From Cymbidium sinense (Eukaryota; Streptophyta; Magnoliopsida; Asparagales; Orchidaceae): DNA of 64,000 nt. The DNA lies in assembly GCA_021442155.1 (NCBI GenBank), contig JAKCPB010001421.1, positions 1-64,000 on the forward strand. The letters are read 5' to 3'. Position 1 is the first letter of the stretch; each line of letters starts with the position of its first letter. The notes under the pieces are model-generated. The model was not told the DNA's origin and ran no database searches. It saw only the letters and a program-made list of their open reading frames with translations. Position numbers and translations under genes: made by a program. Positions 22,317-35,353 of this stretch are shown piece after piece.

Positions 22317-25300
22317 CCAAAAACCCTAAACCATAAACTAAAACATGAATCCTAAACCTAAAACCTAAACCCTAAATCCTAAATGTAAACACTAAACCCT
22401 AAAAATAAATAATAATAATAAAAAAACAACTAAACCACAACCAACCCTAAACCCTACAACCACCCTAAACCCTAAAACCATAAACCCTAAATCCCAAATC
22501 ATAAACCCTTAAACCCAAACCTAAACCCTAAAGTAAACCCTAAACCCCTAAACCCCAAACCCTAAAAGAACCTTAAAACAACTCTAAAAACCCTGACCCC
22601 TAAACCCTAACGCTAAAAAACCCTAAACCAAAACTAAACCTATAAAATAAAAGTTAAACTAAAACCTAAACCTAAATGTAAAAATAAAATAAACTAAAAA
22701 AGAAAAATAAACTAAAATAAAATAAATAAAAACCTAAACTAAATTTAAAAATAAAATAAACCTAAGAATAAAAAACATAAATGAAATAAAAATTAAACAT
22801 AAAATAAAAATAAAATAAACCTATGATTAAACAAAATAAAAACTAAATAAAAATCTAAACGTAAAAAATAAACCTAAAAATAAATAAAATAGAAAACTAA
22901 ACCCTAAACCCAAAAGTTAAACCTAAAATAAAATAAAATAAACATAATAAAATAAACCTAAACATAAAATAAACTAAACCTAATCCTAAACATAAACTAA
23001 AATAAAATAAAATAAAATAAAATAAACCTAAACTAAACTAAAAGAAAACCTAAAATAAAAAACCTAAAACCTAAACTTAAAAAATAAAATAAAACCTAAA
23101 CTTAAACCTAAAATAAAAATAAAACCTAAACATAAAAAATTAAATAAAAATAAAACTAAACTTAAAAATAAACCTAAACCTAGACCTAAACCTATAAAAC
23201 AAACTAAAATAAAAAACCTAATCTAAAATAAATATACCTAAAATAAATAAACTAAACTAAATAAAAATAAAAATAAACCTAAATAAAAATAAAAATAAAA
23301 TAAACTAAATAAACATAAACCTACTAGTTTACTTACTTTAAAAAACATCCTAACCCTAAAATACCTTAAACACCACAAACCCACAAACTGAGATACAAAC
23401 CCTAAAAATACTACCTAACCCCCACTACCCTAAACCCTAAACCACAACCCTAAACCTAAAACAAAAACTTAAACTTAAAAAAAATAAAATAAAATAAAAT
23501 AAATAAATAAACCTAAACCTAAATCAAATAAAATAAAAACTTGAACTAAAACCTAAATCAAAACCTAGACCTGAAACTAAACATAAACCTCAAAGTGAAA
23601 TAAAATAAAAAATATAAACTAAAATAAAATAAAATAATTAAAATCTAAACTAAACTAAAGAATTAAATAACATTAAAAATAAAAAACCAAAATAAAATCA
23701 AACCTAAATGTAAAATATAAATAAAAAAAATTTAAAATTAAATAAAATAGAAACTAAATATAAACCTAAACGTAAAAAAATAGACCTAAAAATAAATAAA
23801 TAATAAAACCTAAACACAAAATTAAGAAATACGTAAACCTAAAATAAAGAAAATAAAATAAATCTAAACCTAAACTAAAATAAACTAAACTAAAATAAAT
23901 AAAACGTAAAACTAAACCTTAAATAAACAAAACCTAAACCCTAAATTAATTAAAATGAAATAAACTAAAAATAAACCAAAACCTAAACCAAAAAATAAAA
24001 CTTAAAAACCTAAAATAAAAACTTAGAACATAAACCTACGAAAATAAAATAAAAACCTAAATCTAAACCTAAAAATAAAAAAAACCTAAACTTAAAAAAT
24101 GAAATAAAAGTAAAACTAAACTAAAAAATAAACATAAACATAAACCTAAAGTTAAAAAAAAAACTAAAAAAAACTTAAACTAAAATAAATAAACATAAAA
24201 AAATAAATTAAACTAAATAAAAAATTGTAATTAAAATATAAAATAAACTAAATAAACCTAAACCTAGCGGTTTACTTAATTCTAAAAAAAATCTAAACCC
24301 ACAAATGTTAAACATTAAATACCTAAACCCTAAACTAACCACTAAACCCGGAAATCTAAACGTCTGACCCTAAACCTTGACCATACCATAAAACCATAAA
24401 CCCTACAAAACCCTAAACCACAACCTAACCCTAAACCACTAAACCCTAAAATCCTTTGCACCTTAAAACTTAAATTAACCCCCTACTCCATAAACCTCAA
24501 GGTTCCTAAACTGAGCCACTAAAGCCACTAGTCTAACCCTAAACCTGGTAACCCTAAACACAAAATGTAAACCCTGTCCCTAGCCACAACCTAAACCCTA
24601 AACACCAGGCCCTAAACCACTAAACCTAAACCCTAAATCTAAAACCTAAAAATTAAATGTAAACTAAATAAAACTTAAAAATAAAAGAGTAAAAAATATA
24701 AACCTAAACTAAACCTACACCTGAAACATATGAAAATAAAATAAAATAAACTAAGATAAAATAAATAAACCTAAATAAACTAAAGATAAGATAAACTTGG
24801 AATAAAACCTAAATAAAGATAAATAAAGATAAAATAAAATAAATAAATAAAATAAAGATAAAACTAAAATAAAGATGTAATCCTAAAAAATAAACCTAGA
24901 CATAAAACCCAAACCTTAAACTAAAATAAAACTAAACCTCAGATAAAATAAAATAAACAAAATAAAATAAACTGACTATAATAAACTAAACTAAAATAAA
25001 TAAAACCTAAACTAAACCTAAAATAAACTAATCAATCTTAAACTAAATAAAATAAAATAAAGTAAAAGTAAAGCTCAACCTAAACTAAAAACAAAACTAA
25101 AATAAACCTAAAATAAAACATAAAACATAAACCAAAAAAAAACATATCCTAAACAAAAAGAAAATAAAGAAACATAAACTACCTAAAAAATAAAAAATAA
25201 AGCCTAAACCAAAAGATAAAATAAAATAAAATAAAACTAAACTAAAATAAACATAAAGCCAAACTAAACTTGAAATAAACTAAACTAAAAAGCCTAAACT

Positions 25301-25505
25301 AAAAGCATAAACTAAAAATAAACCTAAAATAAATAAACTAAACTAATAAAAATAAAATAAAATAAACTAAATAAAAATAAACTAAATAAACCTAAAGCAA
25401 TGGTTTTACTTAATTAAAAAAACCTAAACTCTAAGAAACCCTAAACCTAAACCTAAGCAGTAAATCCACCTTAACCACTAAACCCAAATCCTAAAACCAC
25501 AAACA
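22317..25505 (+). repeat. Degenerate telomere-like and A-rich array
   Basis: A CCCTAAA-rich block begins with the GRP 3' flank (22317-22630). Two rounds of A-rich derivatives then end in boundary motifs at 23320-23345 and 24263-24290, each followed by a CCCTAAA-like block (23345-23470 and 24290-24640). A third A-rich round ends in a motif at 25391-25421. The 24300-24640 block has scattered CTGAGCC and CCACTA variants. No gene is seen. Confidence 0.87.
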
Positions 25506-25931
25506 GAATTGTAACCTTGATGCAAGAACATCCCCATCAACAGGCTTGGTTTAGATGCGGAGGTCTGGATATGGAGGTTGTGATCAGAGTAGTGGGGGTT
25601 ATGGAGGTGGGAGGAGTGATGGAGGTCATAGCTGTGGTGGCAGCGGAGGGAGAAATTGGGGATATGATGGTGGATGCTGCAACTCGGGAGGTCAGGGTGG
25701 TTCTGATGGAAATTATAGAAATAGAAGAATGGTCGATACGATATGCTACTTATGGAAGTGTGTCTTTACAGTAGAGACAATTCTAATTAACTAGGGTTTT
25801 TGATTTGCTCTATGCGTGATCATTTTTTTCAATGTCGTCACTTGTGTCTTAAAGAACTTGGTGGATTACTTGATTGATGAAATCGAAAAGAAGAAATGTT
25901 GAATCTGAATTTGTTCTTTGTTAAAAAAAAA
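25506..25931 (+). pseudogene. GRP retrocopy 8
   Basis: It starts at the common breakpoint (AGAATTGTAACCTTGATGC) with small deletions. From about 25555 the original frame is open: RSGYGG, SSGGYGGGRSDGGHS, GGSGGRNWGYDGG, GGSDGNYRN. It then reads through the usual stop (AGA instead of TGA) and closes after 25794. The glycine-rich tail is therefore intact as a frame but has no RNA-recognition motif, promoter or natural start. The usual 3' UTR and A-tail follow. The overlapping frame at 25517-25774 is the shadow. Confidence 0.82.
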
Positions 25932-26984
25932 CCAAAACCTAAACCACAAACTAAACACAACCCTAAACCTAAACATAAACCATAAACCTAAAATACAGAC
26001 CACAAATACTAAAACTAACATTAAACCCTAAACCCTAAACCTAAAAAACCCAAACCATAAACCACTAAACACTAAACCGAGAACCCAAACCCTAAACCAC
26101 TGAGCCACTAAACCATAAAATTGTAAACCACTTGAGCCACAAACACCAAATCTTAAACCCTGGCAGCTACTTAGTAAACTCATGCCAAACCTCAGACCTA
26201 AACAAATACCAAACCCTAAACCCACAAAACCTACAAAAACCAAAATAAAATAAATAAAATAATAAAACCTAAACAAAATAAATAAAATAAAATAATATAA
26301 TAACCAACCCTAAAACTTAATTCTAAACCTAAACTTAAACATAAATCTAAACCTAAAAATAAAATAAAATAAAAAATAAAAACTAAACTAAGATAAAATA
26401 AATAAAACCTCAATTAAACTAAAAAAGTAAAATAAACCTAAAATAAAATAAAATAAAAACTAAATAAAAACCTAAACCTAAAAAATAAACCTAAAAATGA
26501 AACATAAAAATTTTAAAAAAAGAAACCAAATCCTTAAAATAAAAAAAACCTAAACCCAAAATAAATAAAATAAAATAAACCTAAACCTAAACAAAAATAA
26601 ACTAAACTAAAATAAATAAACCTAAACCTAAACCAAAAAAAAATAAAAACCTAAAACTAGTAAATAAAAATAAAATAAACTTAAACTAAACTAAAAAAAA
26701 AATAAAACCTAAAAAAACCTAAAATAATGACCTAAAGTTAAACTAAAAGAATAAAATATAAACCCAAGATAAACCTAAAATAAAAATAAAATCTAAATCA
26801 GAAAAAAAATAAAAATAAAACTAAAATTAAAATATAAAAACCTAAACTAAACCTAAAATTAAATTAAAATAAAAACCTAAACTAAAATAAATAAATATAA
26901 AAATAAATTAAAGAAATAATAATAAATTAACTAAAATAAAATAAACTAAATAAACTAAAAATAAGCTTATACTTTAATTTAAAA

Positions 26985-27290
26985 ACCCTACCAGACCCTA
27001 ATCAAACCACACTGACTAACCCCATTTACTAACCTGAGGCAGCACTGAGCCTGCAGTACTGAGCCATACCACTGAGTCTTAGAAGGCCCTGAGCCTAAAT
27101 TGGCTGAGCCACTGACCCACACACCCTAAATCTTTTGCTGAGCCATGATCCACTGAGCCACAACTCTGAATCCTCTAAACTCTACCACTAACTGACCCTG
27201 AGCCAGGCCACTGAGCCCAAGATCCTAGCCTAAATCACAAACACAAAACCCTAAACCACTGATCATAAAACCTAAACTTAAACATAAAGT
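26985..27290 (+). repeat. Drifted block 1 (CTGAGCC variant)
   Basis: This sits in the position of a CCCTAAA block, right after the boundary motif at 26961-26985, but consists largely of CACTGAGCC, CCTGAGCC and CTGAGCCACTGACCC words. G content is far higher than in neighbouring blocks. The change is mainly A to G at the AAA of CCCTAAA. Confidence 0.75.
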
Positions 27291-29172
27291 AAAATAAACA
27301 CAAAATAAAATAAATGAAAACCAAAGAAATAGATTGAATTATTAAATTAAAACATAAACTAAAACTTAACTAAAGAAAATAAAATATAAAATAAAATTTA
27401 AAATAAAATTAATTAAACCTAAACTAAAGATAAAATAAAATAAACCTAAAATAAAATAATAATAAAATAAACCTAAAATAAAACTAAATAAAAGAAACCT
27501 AAAATAAAATAAATAAAATAAAACCCAAACACTGCTAAAATAAAACTAAACTAGATAAAGATAAAATAAAACTAAACAAACTAAAATAAACTAAACTAAA
27601 ATAATTTAAACCTAAACTTAAACCTAAAATAAACTAAACTAAATCCTAAACTAAATAAAATAAAATAAACTAGATTAAACTAAACCTAATGTAAAAAACC
27701 ACAAAATAAACTAAAATTAAAACTAGACCAAACCCTAAAAACCTAAAAAGGTGAAACCTAAATGAAACTAAATAAAATTTAAAATTAAAATTAATAAAAA
27801 AACCAAAATTAAAATAAAAAAAAAATAAACTAAAACATAAAAGAACTAAAACCTAAATAAAGAAAAAAATAAAAATAAAAATAAAATAAATAAAAACCTA
27901 AACTAAACTAAAAAAATAATAAACTTAATAAAATAAAAACTAAACCTAAAATTAAAAAATAAAATTAAAATAAAATAAAATAAAATAAAAACTAAATAAA
28001 ACCAAATAAAAAAATAATAAAAAATAAAACCTAAAAACTAAACTAAAACAAAACCTAAACCTAAAATAAAAATATTATAACCCTAAACCTAAACTAAGAT
28101 AAATTAAACTAAAATAAATAAAATTAAAATAAACTAAAAGTAAACCTAAAAATAAACTAAACTTATTCTAAACTAAATAAAATAAAATAAATTTAAAGTA
28201 AACTGAGCTAAACTAAAAATAAAATAAACATAAAATAAAACTGGGACCTAAACCCTAAACGAAACACTAAAAAGCTAAAAACCTAAACTAAACCTAAAAA
28301 GAAAATTAAATTGAAATAAAAACTAAAATAAAATAAAATAAATAAAACCTAAACTAAAATGATTAAATAATAAAAATAAAATATATCTAAAACAAAATAA
28401 AAAATAAAATAAAATAAACCTAAAAAACAATCCCAAAATCTAAAAAATAAATAAAAAAAATAAAACCTAAACCCAGAACTTTTAAAAAAAAAAAAACTAA
28501 AACTAAAATAGATAATATAAACTAAACTAGAAAAACTAAACTAAAATAAACAAAACCTCAATCTAAACCTAAAATAAACTAAACTAAACACAACCTAAAC
28601 TAAATAAACTAAAAAGTAAAAAATAAACAAACCTAAAATTAAAAAAAACCTAAAAAAACTAAAATACCTAAAACCTAAACCTAAAAAAAATAAAATAAAA
28701 TTCTAAACCTAAAATAAATAAGCTAGAATCTCAAAAAGCTAAAATAAATAAACTAACATAAATAACATAAACTAAATAAAATAAATAAACTAAATTAAAG
28801 ATAAAATTAAAACTAAAATAATAAATAAAGTAAAATAAACTAAATAAACCTAAAACTGTGGGTTTGCTTTATCTGAGATAAAGAAATAAATTTTTAAAAA
28901 TAAAATAAATTAAAAGCCCTAAACCCACATGAAATCTAGAAAATCTGACCTTAAATACTAAAACTTAAGCCACAAACCCTAAGCCACAATCCCTAAACCA
29001 CAAACTTAAACCAAAAATAAAAAATAAAAAATATAAACTAAACATATAAAAAAATAAAAATAAAACCTAAAAATAAAATAAAATAAAACTACATAAACTA
29101 AACTAAACCTAAAATAATAACTTAAGATAAAATAAACTAAAATAAATAAACATAAATAAATAAACTAAACTA

Positions 29173-29203
<31 letters not shown>

Positions 29204-29264
29204 ATAAAATATCTAAATAATCTATAAATGGCTGGTTGGTTTGCTTAATTTTTTAAAAGATCCT

Positions 29265-29660
29265 AAACTAAACCTACCTTGATTCCTGGGCCACTGAGCC
29301 TAGGCCTAGATCACAGGAATGAGCCTAAAGATGGGCCAGGCCACAGACCGTTAGCCCTGGGCTCTAGGCCACTGAGCCTGCTCTAGGCATGAGCTCTGAT
29401 CCTAGAGCTTAGGCCATGCAGTGACCTGAGCCCTGGTGACCTGAAGCACTGAGCCACAACCACTGGGCCCTAAATCATAAAATCTGAGCCACTGAGCCTT
29501 AGCCACAAACTCTGAGCCCAGGCAACACTGAGCCCTAAACTGAAACTATAAACCTAGGCCACCAAACTAAACCATAAAACCCTAAACTGACCTTGACCTG
29601 ACCCAAACTAAAGATCTTAAAATTGAGCACAGACCTACTAATAAACCTGAAATAAATAAA
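29265..29660 (+). repeat. Drifted block 2 (CTGAGCC/CTGGGCC variant)
   Basis: Words such as CCACTGAGCC, GCCCTGGGCTC and TGAGCCCTGG replace CCCTAAACC directly after the boundary motif at 29230-29258. CCTAAAC-like text returns by about 29550. This is the same pattern as block 1. Confidence 0.75.
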
Positions 29661-30474
29661 TACTTTAAATAAGATAATGACAAAAATAAAATCTAATTAA
29701 AACCTAAACCTAAAATAGATAAAATAAACTAATAAAAATAATAAAAAACTAAGAAACTAAACCTGAAATAAACATGAAATTAAACTAAGATTAAATACAA
29801 AAATGACCCATGCCAAAGAAATAAAACTAAACTAAAATAAAATAAAATGATCAAATAAACTTAAACTACTAAACAAACTAACTAAGATAAATAAAAAAAC
29901 ATGAACTGAACTACATACTCATACTAAATAAAATATAAAATAACTAAACCTAAAATAAAACATAACTTAAAATAAACCTAAAGTAAAACAAACCAAACCC
30001 TAAACTAGGCTAAAGAAATAAAAGATAAACTAAACTAACTAAATAAATAAAATAAATTAAATAAATACACCAAAATCTAAAATAAATAAAAACCTGGATT
30101 AAGTAACTAAGCTAAAATAAAGGAAAATACAAAATAAAATAAAATAAAACTAAATAAAATTTAAACTTAAAATAAACTAAATATAAAAATATAAATGAAA
30201 TAAAACCTAAACCTAAACTAAAATAAATAATAAACTATAAATACCTAACCTTAAGAAATTAAAACCAAACAAACTAAATATAAAATAAAATAAACAAACC
30301 AAAATTAAAATAAACTTAAACCTAAAATAAAAAAATAAAATAAAACAAACTAATAAATTAACATAAACTAAGCCAAATAAAAAAAATAAACTAAAAAAAT
30401 AAAATAAATAATCCAAAATAAATAAAAATAAACTAAATAAACAAATCTATGGGTTTTTATTTTAAATAATCAGT

Positions 30475-30845
30475 TAGGCCTTAAACCCTAAACACCTCCC
30501 TACTATCATACCTAAAAGGCTTTAAAATGACCCTAGGCCTGACCTGAGCCTGCTGACCTAAAGACCCTGGGCCCACCCTCTAATACTGACCATGAATACT
30601 GAGGCTAAATGGGCCCTGAGCCACTGAGGCCCCAGGGCCCTTTGCCATAGATCCTCTCACAGCCAAAGGCCCTAGCCCTGCGTCTTAGCCCTGGGCCTAT
30701 GACCAACCCTATTGAAGGCCTAGTCAGGAACTCACAGGCCACAAGTGACTGCCCCAAACCCTGGCCACAGGCCATGGGCCATGAACAAATACTGAGGCTA
30801 ATGGGCCCAGGCAGAAAAACTTCTAGGCTTAAGACTAAAAAAAAA
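30475..30845 (+). repeat. Drifted block 3 (GGCCCTGAGCC variant)
   Basis: This is the most G-rich array block in the window (GGCCCTGAGCCACTGAGGCC, CCCTGGGCCC, GGCCATGGGCC). It again follows a boundary motif (30441-30468) and again precedes an ordinary A-rich block. Confidence 0.75.
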
Positions 30846-31676
30846 GATTTAAATAAAAAATAAAATAAATAAAACCTAAACTAAACCTAAAAGATAAAAT
30901 AAGATAAAAGAAATAAAATAAAATAAAGTGAAACTAAACAAAATAATATATAATAAATAAGAATAAAAACCATAATAAAATATAAACTAAAACATAAAAT
31001 AAAAAAAATAAACTTTAAAAACTAAAATAAAACTAAAATAAAATAAAATAAACTAAAAGATAAAATAAACCTAATAAAACTAAAATAAATAAAATAAAAA
31101 TAAACCTAAACTAAGCCAAAATAAAACTAAAATAAAACTAAATATAATAAACTAAAAAATAAAATAAACCAAAACTAAAAATAAAACTAAAATAAAATAA
31201 ATAAACCTAAACTAAACCTAAAATAAAAAAAAAACCAAAACCAACCTAAAATTAAAATAAAACCTAAAATAAAAAAAAAATTAAACTCAACTAAAAAATA
31301 CTAAAACACTAAAAAATAAAGTAAAAATAAAAACCTAAACTAAAATAAAATAAACCTAAATTAAATAAACTAAACTAAATAAATAAAAAACTAAACCTAA
31401 ATAAAATAAAAAATAAATAAAAATATAAAATACTAAACAAAACTTATGTTTGATTTAAAAACTAAACCTAAATCCACAACCCTAAAAACCCTAACTACAT
31501 ACTAAAACACCCTAAACCTGCATAAACCTCTAAACCATAAACCCTACTACTACCCTAAACCCTACCTAAACCTAACCACAAACCTAAACCCACAACCCCA
31601 AACCCTAAACCAGAGTAAACTAAATTTAAAAGTAAAGACCCTAAAATTGAATAAAGCAAAACCTAAACTAAACCAA

Positions 31677-32121
31677 GATGGGTTTAGTGAACATCACCAT
31701 CAACAAAACTCAGTCTAGATGAAGATAAGGTGAAGAGGCTGGCGGTTATCATAGTGGTGGTAGATCTGGGTGTTGGTGGATATGGAGTGGTGGTGGCTGA
31801 TGGATGAGTAGGAAAAGCAAAGTTCTGATCATGGTGGTGGCAGGAAGATGGATATGATGGTGGAACCTGCTACTTAAGAGGATGGGTTGGTTTTGATGGG
31901 AACTAGAGAAACTAAAGAATGATCGATCTAATTTGCTGCATATGAAACTATGTCTTTAATGTAGAGAAGGTTTTAGTTATCCAGGGTTTTTGATTTGCTC
32001 TATGCGTGCTCATTTTTTATTTATGTCATTGCTTGTGTCCTAGAAAACTTGGTGTGTTACTTGGTTGATGAAATTGAAAAGAAGAAATGTTGGATCTGGA
32101 ATTGTTCTTTATTAAAAAAAA
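31677..32121 (+). pseudogene. GRP retrocopy 9
   Basis: This begins near the common breakpoint (AGATGGGTTTAGTGAACATC) and keeps AACATCACCATCAACA...CTCAGTCTAGATG, a broken glycine-rich region, and a well-preserved 3' UTR (CAGGGTTTTTGATTTGCTCT, TTGGTGTGTTACTTGGTTGA) with an A-tail. Frameshifts and stops remove any long frame. It lies only 263 bp upstream of copy 10. Confidence 0.8.
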
Positions 32122-32383
32122 GCCAAAAACCCTAAACACTTAACTAAAACTTGAACATTATACCAAAAATTTAAACCCTAAACTTTAAAAAATCCTAAAT
32201 CCTAAACCCTAAACCCTAAAGCATAAAACTAAACTCAAAACCCTACACTAAACCAAACCATAATCCACAAACCCTTACAAAAACCCTAAAACCTAAACCT
32301 TAAACCTAAACTAAAAGTAACTAATTAAATTAAAAAATAAACCTAAACCTAAAACCTAAAAACCTAAACTAAACCTAAACTAA
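32122..32383 (+). repeat. Telomere-like spacer between GRP copies 9 and 10
   Basis: This contains the GRP 3' flank (CTTAACTAAAACTTGAACA), CCCTAAA-like repeats, and the GRP 5' flank (AGTAACTAATTAAATTAAAA). It is effectively one complete spacer of the GRP-bearing unit. Confidence 0.85.
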
Positions 32384-32813
32384 GAATGGGCAAACTTTGA
32401 TGGCATGAACATCATTATCAACTAAGGCTTAGTCTAGATCTGTGAATCTGGAAGATGGTGGTCATCCGGTGGTGGGGATGGAGGTGTTGGTGGATATGAA
32501 GGTGATGGTTAGAGTAGTGGTGGTTATGGAGAAGGAGCGATAGATGTTACAATCATGGTGGTGCGTAAGAGATGGGATAAATGATTGATCCTCAAAGGAG
32601 TTTGATGGAGAAACTTAAGAATGAGCAATCGATCACTACTTATGGAATGTATCTTTATAGTATAGATGATTCTAGTTATCAGGGTTTTTTTATTTATACA
32701 GCTCACTTTTGATATGTGTTATCGTTTGTGTCTTAGAAAACTTGGTGTGTTACTTTGTTGATGAAATGAAAAAAGAAATGTTGAATCTAAATTTATTCTC
32801 TATTTAAAAAAAA
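32384..32813 (+). pseudogene. GRP retrocopy 10
   Basis: This starts at AGAATGGGCAAACTTTGATGG and has the GGCTTAGTCTAGATCTG stop variant shared with copies 6 and 11. A glycine-rich part with deletions is followed by the 3' UTR (shortened near 32690) and an A-run. Several frameshifts are present. It is a non-functional family member. Confidence 0.8.
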
Positions 32814-35231
32814 CCTTAAACCTAAACTAAAGCTAAAACTAAAATCTAAACCATAAACCTAAAAATAAACCCTAAAATACATTAAATCCTAAACTCTTAA
32901 CCCTAAACCCTAAACCCTAGAAAGCCCTTAAATAAATGAAAAAATACTAAAACTAACCAAAACCCTAAACCTAAAAAAACCCTAAACTCTAAACCCAAAC
33001 TAAATAAACTAAACTAGGCCTAAAAATAAACCTAGCTAAAATATAAACCTAAACCCTAAAAATAATATAAAAATAAACAAATAAAACTGAGCCTACCTAA
33101 ATAAACCTAATAAAATAAAATAAAATAAACCTAAACTAAACTAAAATAAAAAATACAAAATGATCAACTGAGCTAAAATAAAATAAATAAACTAAACTAA
33201 GATAAAATAAACTACATAAAAAATAAAATAAATAAAACTACTACAAATAAGCTAAACTAAAGCCTAAACTAAAAAATTACTATAAAACTAAACTAAAATA
33301 AACCTAAAAAGAAAATAATAAATAGGCTAAATAATAATACTAAATATAAATACTAACTTTGGTTTGCTTATTTAAAAAGATCTTAAAAAATCCTAAATCA
33401 TTAAAGATCCTGGGCCTGACCCTAAATCATGGGCCCTAGGCCCTAAATACACTGGGCCATAACTCTCACTGACCTCTCTACACTGACCCAAACTAGGCCT
33501 GGGCCAGGCCCTAAGCACTGACCTAAACCCTATACCATGACCTGATCCTGGCTGGGCCCTGAGCTAAAGTAACTGGATAATTTAAAGACTTAAAGATAAA
33601 CTGATAAATCACTCTGACCAAAATGGACTAAGATAAACTACCAGGCCCTGGGCCCTTATCTGGCCTGACCTGGGCTCCACTGGGCCCTACTTTGAGGCCC
33701 TGGGCTGACCCTGCACCATAAACTGAGCCAACACTGGGCTCTCTAACCCTGATCCTGACCCTAAATGACCACAAAAACCCAGAACTGAAACTACTCTACA
33801 CAAGCCCTATAGCCTAAAAAGGACCCAGAACCACTAAACCACTGACCCTAAACACTAAAAATAAGGCCTAAAACTAAAACAAACTATTTTGAAAGCTTAA
33901 AATAAGTAAAATAAAACCTAAAAATAAAATAAAATAAATAAGACCTAAACCTAAATAATATAAAAAAATAAAATAAAATAAAACCTAAAATAAATAAACT
34001 AGACTAAAAAATAAAAATAATAAAAATAAAATATAAATAATAAATGAACCTAAACTAATAAAAAAAGAAAATAAACCTAGAATAAAACCAATAAAATAAA
34101 AAACTAAACATAAATTAAGATAAAATAAACTAACATAAAATAAAAAATAAAATAAAAACCTAAACCTAAAATAAACCTAAATAAATATAATAAAAAATAC
34201 CTAAACTAAAATAAAACTAAAGCTAAAATAAAGATAAAATAAAATAAAATAAACATAAACATAAACTAAAAAAGCCTAAATAAACCTAAAATAAAACTAA
34301 ACTTCACCCTAAACTAAATAAAATAAAATAAACAAAAAAATAAACTACATAAACTAAAATCAAACTAAAATAAAACCTAAAACTAAAACCCTAAACCTAA
34401 AGCTAAAAATAAAAAAAATTAAATAAAACCAAAATAATATTAATAAAAAAATGCAAAAATAAAATGAAAAATATAAAAAAAAAAATAAACAAAACCTAAA
34501 ACTAAACTAAACATAAAAGAAAATAAAATAAGAAAATAAAACTAAACTAAAATAAAATAAATAAAATCCTAAACTAAACTAAAATAAATAAAAAAACCTA
34601 AATAAAATATAAACTAAACTTAAAATAAAATAAAAAAAATAAAATAAAATAAAATAAAACTAAATGACTTAAGCTAAATAAAACCTAAAATAAAAAAAAT
34701 AAAACCTAATCCCTAAACCTAGAAAGACCTAAAGCGTGAAATAAAATAAAATAAACTATAAACTAGATAAATTAACTAAAATGAAAAAAACCTAAATAAA
34801 ACCTAAACTAAATAAAATAAAATAAACTAAAAATAAATAAAATAAAAAACTAAGAAGAATACCTAAAATAAACCAAAAATAAAACCTAAAACCTAAACCT
34901 AAAATAAAGTAAAACCTAAACTAAACCTAAAAGTAAAAATAAAATCTAAACCTAAGAAATAAAATAAAAATATAATTAAACTAAAAATAAACATAAACCT
35001 AAACCTAAACTAAAAAATAAACTAAATTAAATAAACCTAATATAAATAAAATAAACTAAATAAAAATAAAAATAAACCTAAAAAATGAAAAATAAAATAA
35101 ACTTAATTAACTAAATAAACCTAAACCTACGAGCTTACTTAATTTTAAAAAAATTAAAAAAAAATTAAAAGAAAATTAAAAAAAATCCTAAAATCTAAAT
35201 CGTAAACCTACAATGCTAACCCTAAACTCAA
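32814..35231 (+). repeat. Degenerate telomere-like and A-rich array
   Basis: CCCTAAA-like repeats (32814-33060) and A-rich derivatives lead to a boundary motif at 33355-33379. A drifted CCTGGGCC/CTGACC block follows at 33380-33880, then a long A-rich section to a motif at 35123-35150 (CCTACGAGCTTACTTAATTT). A short CCTAAA-like stretch precedes LINE-C. No gene is seen. Confidence 0.86.
33380..33880 (+). repeat. Drifted block 4 (CTGGGCC/CTGACC variant)
   Basis: After the motif at 33355-33379 the block reads as GGGCCCTAGGCCC, CCTGGGCCAGGCCC and CCACTGGGCCC words, with islands of CCTAAA. It is the fourth and longest stretch of this type. Confidence 0.72.
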
Positions 35232-35353
35232 AACTCTCCTTCCCCAAGAGCTCTCTCGCTCTCTAATTATTTTCAAATCTCTCTTGGTGGCACGCCCCTG
35301 ACTGGTGTTTTATGTGTCTTTGGATTTGATTTTGATTGATTTCAAAGGCTTGA

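Larger units (their letters stand above)
25932..31676 (+). repeat. Long degenerate array with CTGAGCC-type drift
   Basis: Alternating A-rich and CCCTAAA-like blocks have boundary motifs at 26961-26985, 28849-28870, 29230-29258, 30441-30468 and 31438-31460. The blocks just after several motifs (26985-27290, 29265-29660, 30475-30845) have drifted to CACTGAGCC, CCCTGGGCC and AGGCC. The block at 31460-31620 is again ordinary CCCTAAA-like. No plausible gene is present; minus-strand frames near 26028-26413 and 30213-30416 are Phe/Leu-rich artefacts of the A-rich repeat. Confidence 0.86.

Noticed and set aside
26028..26413. Minus-strand Phe/Leu/Tyr-rich frames (also 30213-30416 and 60965-61165)
   Set aside because: These are translations of the A-rich repeat read backwards (TTTATTTTA, GGTTTAGG), with no recognisable family.
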